This document shows positions 60,863 to 64,000 of a stretch of 64,000 bases of DNA, in pieces. The DNA lies in contig CAZGFQ010000003.1 of NCBI GenBank assembly GCA_964525185.1, positions 29,862-93,861 on the forward strand. The letters are read 5' to 3'. The notes under the pieces were generated by a model. The model was not told where the DNA came from. It was given only the letters and a program-made list of their open reading frames with translations, and did no database searches. This DNA is from JABHGY01 sp964525185. Lineage in GTDB: Bacteria; Fidelibacterota; Marinisomatia; Marinisomatales; UBA1611. Position 1 is the stretch's first letter. Each line of letters starts with the position of its first letter. The position numbers and the translations under genes were made by a program.

Positions 60863-62596
60863 ATGCGTTACGCTAAATGGAGCATATTAATAGTATTTTG
60901 GGCTTTGGTTGCGAGTTCAAGTCTCGTTGGGCAAACCATTAATGCAACTGTGGATGCAACACGAATATCCATGGGGGAGACGGTTACGTTTAAAATTGAA
61001 GCGGTGGATTCAGATGATATGCCTGATGTGGATATATCTCCCATTCTTAAAGATTTTGATTTAGTCAGTGGACCAGGGCAACAAACAAATATTCAATGGG
61101 TCAATGGGCGAATGACAAGTTCCCGTGTTTTATCGTGGACCTTCCTTCCTAAAAAGTCAGGCACCTTAAGTATTCCCCGATTATCGGTTACATTGGGCAA
61201 AAAAACCTATCTCACTACTTCAGTAAAAATCCACGTTGGGAAAGGAGCTCAAGGGAGCGATGCAGACATATTTATTCGAGCAGAATTAGATAAAGAAATG
61301 GCCTTTGTGGGGGAACAGATTACAGTTACATATAAATTATATCGAAGTGTCAATTTTTCACCGTCGCCTTACAATTTACCCGATTTTGTCGGTTTTTGGT
61401 CTGAAGTTGTGTATACGCCGCGATCCTTAAAATTTCGAAATGTAACACTTGATGGAAAATCCTATCAAGCGGCTGATTTATATAAAGTTGCATTATTCCC
61501 AACCAAAACAGGCTCATTAACCATTCCATCTTTATCTGTTCAGGGACAAATGGAAAAAAAGACAAATCGACGAACCTCGAGAAGAAGTCCTGTGTTTGAT
61601 CCATTTTTTGATTCCTTTTTTACAGAAACAGTAACAAAACATATTCAATCTCCAGAAAAGCAAATTGCAATTAAACCCTATCCAGCTAAAAAGCCGTATG
61701 ACTATTCCGGCGCCGTTGGGTCTTTTATTTTATCTGCAACAGTGGATGATGATTCCGTAAAAGTAAATGAAGGATTTACCTATACTGTCCGATTAAAAGG
61801 AACAGGGAATATGGGGCAATTTTCTCTCCCTGAAATTCAATTTCCTGAAACTGTGGAAGCATTTCCGCCAAAAGAATCCTTTAAAAAAGATCCGTTTCGC
61901 GACGCTTTAACGGGTACAATGAGTTGGGAGTATATTCTTATTCCACGGCAAGCGGGAAATATATTTATTCCGCGTGTAAGTATGTCTTATTTTAATCCAT
62001 CCACGGGAACGTGGGAAAAATCTGAAACTCAAGGAATAGCTGTCTCCGTGGTAGCAGGAAAAGAAAATGCTTCTTTGTCGGGTGAATTCACTAAACGGGA
62101 AGTAGAATTATTAGGGAAAGATATTCGTTTTATACATACAAAACCTTCAAAATGGTTTTCCATGCAACGAAATACTGTCAGTCGGCATATTTTATGGATT
62201 TACGGAATTGTCATTGTACTACTCTTGATGCCAAGCTGGGTTCATAATGCAACTGATTATCGCTTATCCACCGAAACGGGTCGTATTTCCCGAGGCGCTC
62301 TTAAAAAGGCAAAAAAATCATTGAAACAAAATACGGATGATCCTTTTACGTTAGCGAGTCAAACGATCTATATGTATTTATATGAAAAACTTCACCTAAC
62401 ATCGCCCAATCTTGATGCGAATCAAATTCAAACAGTATTAACAGATAAAATATCCGCATCCCTTTTGGATTCTGTTTTAACCCTTGTAAATCAATGCGAT
62501 GCAGGGCGATTTGCTCCCGGCGGAGATATTCTTGTTGAAACCATATTATCAGATACACACCAGCTTCTGGATCAAGTGGAAAGGGAATTATCATGA
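60863..62596 (+). CDS. batD: BatD-like protein
   Basis: 577 residues with a signal peptide (WSILIVFWALVASSSLVGQ). The periplasmic part is beta-rich, with Ig-like repeats (TVTYKLYRSVNFSPSPYNLP, FTYTVRLKGTGNMGQFSLPEI, FIPRVSMSYFNPSTGTW). One membrane helix (ILWIYGIVIVLLLMPSWV, about 445-462) precedes a cytoplasmic C-terminal helical domain. This matches the BatD layout. It overlaps batE by four bases. Confidence 0.9.
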   Translation: MRYAKWSILIVFWALVASSSLVGQTINATVDATRISMGETVTFKIEAVDSDDMPDVDISPILKDFDLVSGPGQQTNIQWVNGRMTSSRVLSWTFLPKKSGTLSIPRLSVTLGKKTYLTTSVKIHVGKGAQGSDADIFIRAELDKEMAFVGEQITVTYKLYRSVNFSPSPYNLPDFVGFWSEVVYTPRSLKFRNVTLDGKSYQAADLYKVALFPTKTGSLTIPSLSVQGQMEKKTNRRTSRRSPVFDPFFDSFFTETVTKHIQSPEKQIAIKPYPAKKPYDYSGAVGSFILSATVDDDSVKVNEGFTYTVRLKGTGNMGQFSLPEIQFPETVEAFPPKESFKKDPFRDALTGTMSWEYILIPRQAGNIFIPRVSMSYFNPSTGTWEKSETQGIAVSVVAGKENASLSGEFTKREVELLGKDIRFIHTKPSKWFSMQRNTVSRHILWIYGIVIVLLLMPSWVHNATDYRLSTETGRISRGALKKAKKSLKQNTDDPFTLASQTIYMYLYEKLHLTSPNLDANQIQTVLTDKISASLLDSVLTLVNQCDAGRFAPGGDILVETILSDTHQLLDQVERELS

Positions 62597-63339
62597 AAAA
62601 ATTTCTAATGGTATTCCTGTTTTTGACTGTTTTTATGCAAGGAAGCGAAATGGGACCTTTATTTGAATCAGCAAATGAATCCATGAATCAAGAATTATTT
62701 CAAGATGCAGCAAATCAATATGAATCGATTCTCAGTCAAGGAATGGAAAGTAGTGCCTTATATTATAATTTAGGGAATGCCTATTTTCGGCAACATTTAT
62801 TTGGCCATTCCATTTGGGCTTATGAAAAATCGCTACAACTTGATCCTAGAAATAGGGATGCACTTTATAATTTAGATTTAGCAAATGCACGTATTGTTGA
62901 TCGGATGGATCACCCGGATCTTGGTTTTATCCTGTCAAAATACAGACAATTCAAACGAAGTTTAACGCTGAATGAAATCGTTCTAATGGGTGCTATTCTT
63001 TTATTGGTTTCGGTGCTCATTTTTGGCGTTAGACGCCTCTTTGGTGTGTATGGAGGAATAACAGGGAATATTGGTATGATTATTACCGTGTTATCCATTT
63101 TAATTCATGCCATCGCTTTGGATAAATATTGGTCCAATTCAGATCATATATCCGGGATATTAATAAGAAATGGTGTGGATGTGTATTCTGGTCCATTTGA
63201 AAGAAATGATTCCATTTTATTTCGAGTCAACGAAGGGACAAAAGCGGATATTGTTGCTTGGGAAGACAGATGGGTAGAAATAATTTTAATTGATGGTAAA
63301 AAAGGGTGGATTCCTGCGGGAACCATACGAAAATTATAG
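62593..63339 (+). CDS. batE: BatE-like TPR/SH3 protein
   Basis: 248 residues. Signal peptide, TPR repeats (SANESMNQELFQDAANQYESI, YYNLGNAYFRQHLFGHSIWA; about 20-95), two membrane helices (LMGAILLLVSVLIFGVRRL and IGMIITVLSILIHAIALD) and a C-terminal SH3-like domain (VDVYSGPFERNDSILFRVNEG ... WVEIILIDGKKGWIP). This is the BatE arrangement and the last gene of the bat operon proper. Confidence 0.9.
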   Translation: MKKFLMVFLFLTVFMQGSEMGPLFESANESMNQELFQDAANQYESILSQGMESSALYYNLGNAYFRQHLFGHSIWAYEKSLQLDPRNRDALYNLDLANARIVDRMDHPDLGFILSKYRQFKRSLTLNEIVLMGAILLLVSVLIFGVRRLFGVYGGITGNIGMIITVLSILIHAIALDKYWSNSDHISGILIRNGVDVYSGPFERNDSILFRVNEGTKADIVAWEDRWVEIILIDGKKGWIPAGTIRKL

Positions 63340-63341
63340 GT

Positions 63342-63767
63342 ATGCGAAACATTGGTTTATTATCGTTATTAATGGTTGGAGTCGTATTAGGGCAATCTCC
63401 GGATTCCTTATTTTGGTTTCACCCTGATTCTGCAAAAGAACCGCCCCTAAAATGGCCTTTAGTCATTAATCAAGTTTTTAGCCCGGAATATTGGGGATTG
63501 ATTGATTCTACAAAAACGGTTGAAAGGGAAAGCGAAGATGGATTTAGGGTTCAAATATATGAAACACAATCAGCCAATGAAGCACAATCTTTTTTTCGCG
63601 AATCATCCGCGACATTAACTGATTCCGTTTATCTTACATTTGATGCACCATTCTATAAAATCCGCGTCGGAAATTGTATTGCCCGAAATGATGCAGTTAT
63701 TCTGCAAAAAGAATTAAAAAATACAGGGTATAAAACAACGTGGATTGTTCGATCTAGAATCGAGTAA
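63342..63767 (+). CDS. SPOR-domain secreted protein
   Basis: 141 residues from ATG 63342, two bases after batE; this start gives a clean signal peptide (NIGLLSLLMVGVVLGQ), and the longer frame from 63306 would lie inside batE. Residues about 65-140 look like a SPOR domain (FRVQIYETQSANEAQSFFRE, then FYKIRVGNCIARNDAVILQK), which binds denuded glycan strands of peptidoglycan. It probably shares the bat transcript; its function is not known. Confidence 0.8.
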   Translation: MRNIGLLSLLMVGVVLGQSPDSLFWFHPDSAKEPPLKWPLVINQVFSPEYWGLIDSTKTVERESEDGFRVQIYETQSANEAQSFFRESSATLTDSVYLTFDAPFYKIRVGNCIARNDAVILQKELKNTGYKTTWIVRSRIE

Positions 63768-63815
63768 ATTATGATTTCATTATTCCTAATAGTTTAGTAA
63801 TGGTGTCATATAACT

Positions 63816-63980
63816 TTATAGATCTTCTACGCTAGATAAATCCAATTTTCCTAAAAACTCGAGGAAGTCAGCTTTGCTCATTCCACCTTGCTTTTTCTGA
63901 AGGATATTCCCTTTTGAATCTGTGATAATGGTGGTTGGTGTAGAGCCGATACCATACCGATTCAAGAAAAATGGTATTGA
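63816..63980 (-). pseudogene. Thioredoxin-like protein, C-terminal piece with broken frame at window edge
   Basis: Read on the - strand, the frame ends at TAA (63818-63816) and encodes about 55 residues: a FLNRYGIGSTPTTIITDSKG segment with the cis-Pro loop of the thioredoxin fold, then a helix ending GKLDLSSVEDL. The N-terminal part with the CxxC site should lie to the right. In this frame a TAA occurs at 63983-63981, only about 18 bases from the window end, and the sequence beyond reads better in another frame. So the gene is either frame-shifted, damaged, or affected by an error near the edge. It converges on the SPOR gene. Confidence 0.5.
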
Positions 63981-64000
63981 TTAAATAAGAATTGGATTAC

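Noticed and set aside
1..64000. CRISPR arrays, tRNA and rRNA genes, insertion sequences
   Set aside because: No regularly spaced repeats, no tRNA T-loop motif in any spacer and no transposase-like protein were seen by eye.

Overview
The window is AT-rich, densely packed bacterial DNA. Genes are tightly coupled: stop and start codons often overlap, and TTG or GTG starts are common. Four predicted proteins end in a Por/type IX secretion-type C-terminal sorting domain (PNPFN-like motif followed by a short beta domain ending in Lys/Arg). There are also gingipain-like (C25) proteins, an MXAN_6640-type metalloprotease, a Bat (aerotolerance) operon and selA-selB. This combination points to the FCB superphylum. 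Candidatus Marinimicrobia (Neomarinimicrobiota, SAR406) is my best guess, but that is inferred from gene content only; no rRNA or other marker settles it.

Region 1 (1-25.6 kb, all + strand) is a run of about 17 genes with almost no space between them. It starts with the tail of a secretin, an Ig-repeat lipoprotein, a PilB/GspE ATPase, a PilC/GspF platform protein and a short prepilin peptidase. A C25-like peptidase with a dockerin follows. Next comes a poly-gamma-glutamate-type synthase set (pgsB, pgsC, pgsW) and three envelope proteins (a duplicated beta-domain protein, a likely outer-membrane barrel and an LVIVD-repeat lipoprotein). Then there are three large secreted proteins with sorting domains (a repeat protein, an M14 carboxypeptidase and a second C25-like protein), a glutaredoxin and a coiled-coil lipoprotein. 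This looks like a cell-surface module: a polymer synthase, candidate envelope-crossing parts, and secreted peptidases beside a pilus/type II-like machine. It is the most novel part of the window.

Region 2 (25.6-28.1 kb, - strand) holds an M6/MXAN_6640-like metalloprotease with a sorting domain, a 32-residue membrane peptide gene and an AMIN-like protein. A divergent intergenic region (28,128-28,330) separates it from region 3.

Region 3 (28.3-63.8 kb, + strand) is mostly housekeeping: yebC-ruvC-ruvA-aminotransferase-gcvT; ffh-rpsP-khpA-rimM-trmD-rplS, which contains a 100-N scaffold gap flanked by the same 55 bp and ends in a strong terminator; an MFS transporter, selA-selB-mutS and a Por-like outer-membrane protein; yicC-gmk-rpoZ-udg-dnaB-rel/spoT-HU-ruvX-lnt-DUF5683-like-ecfT-truA-htrA-psd-pssA-DUF4321-tatA, ending in a terminator; then batA-batB-batC-batD-batE and a SPOR-domain protein.

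The last about 200 bases carry, on the - strand, the C-terminal end of a thioredoxin-like protein whose frame is broken near the window edge. I saw no tRNA, rRNA, CRISPR array or insertion sequence.
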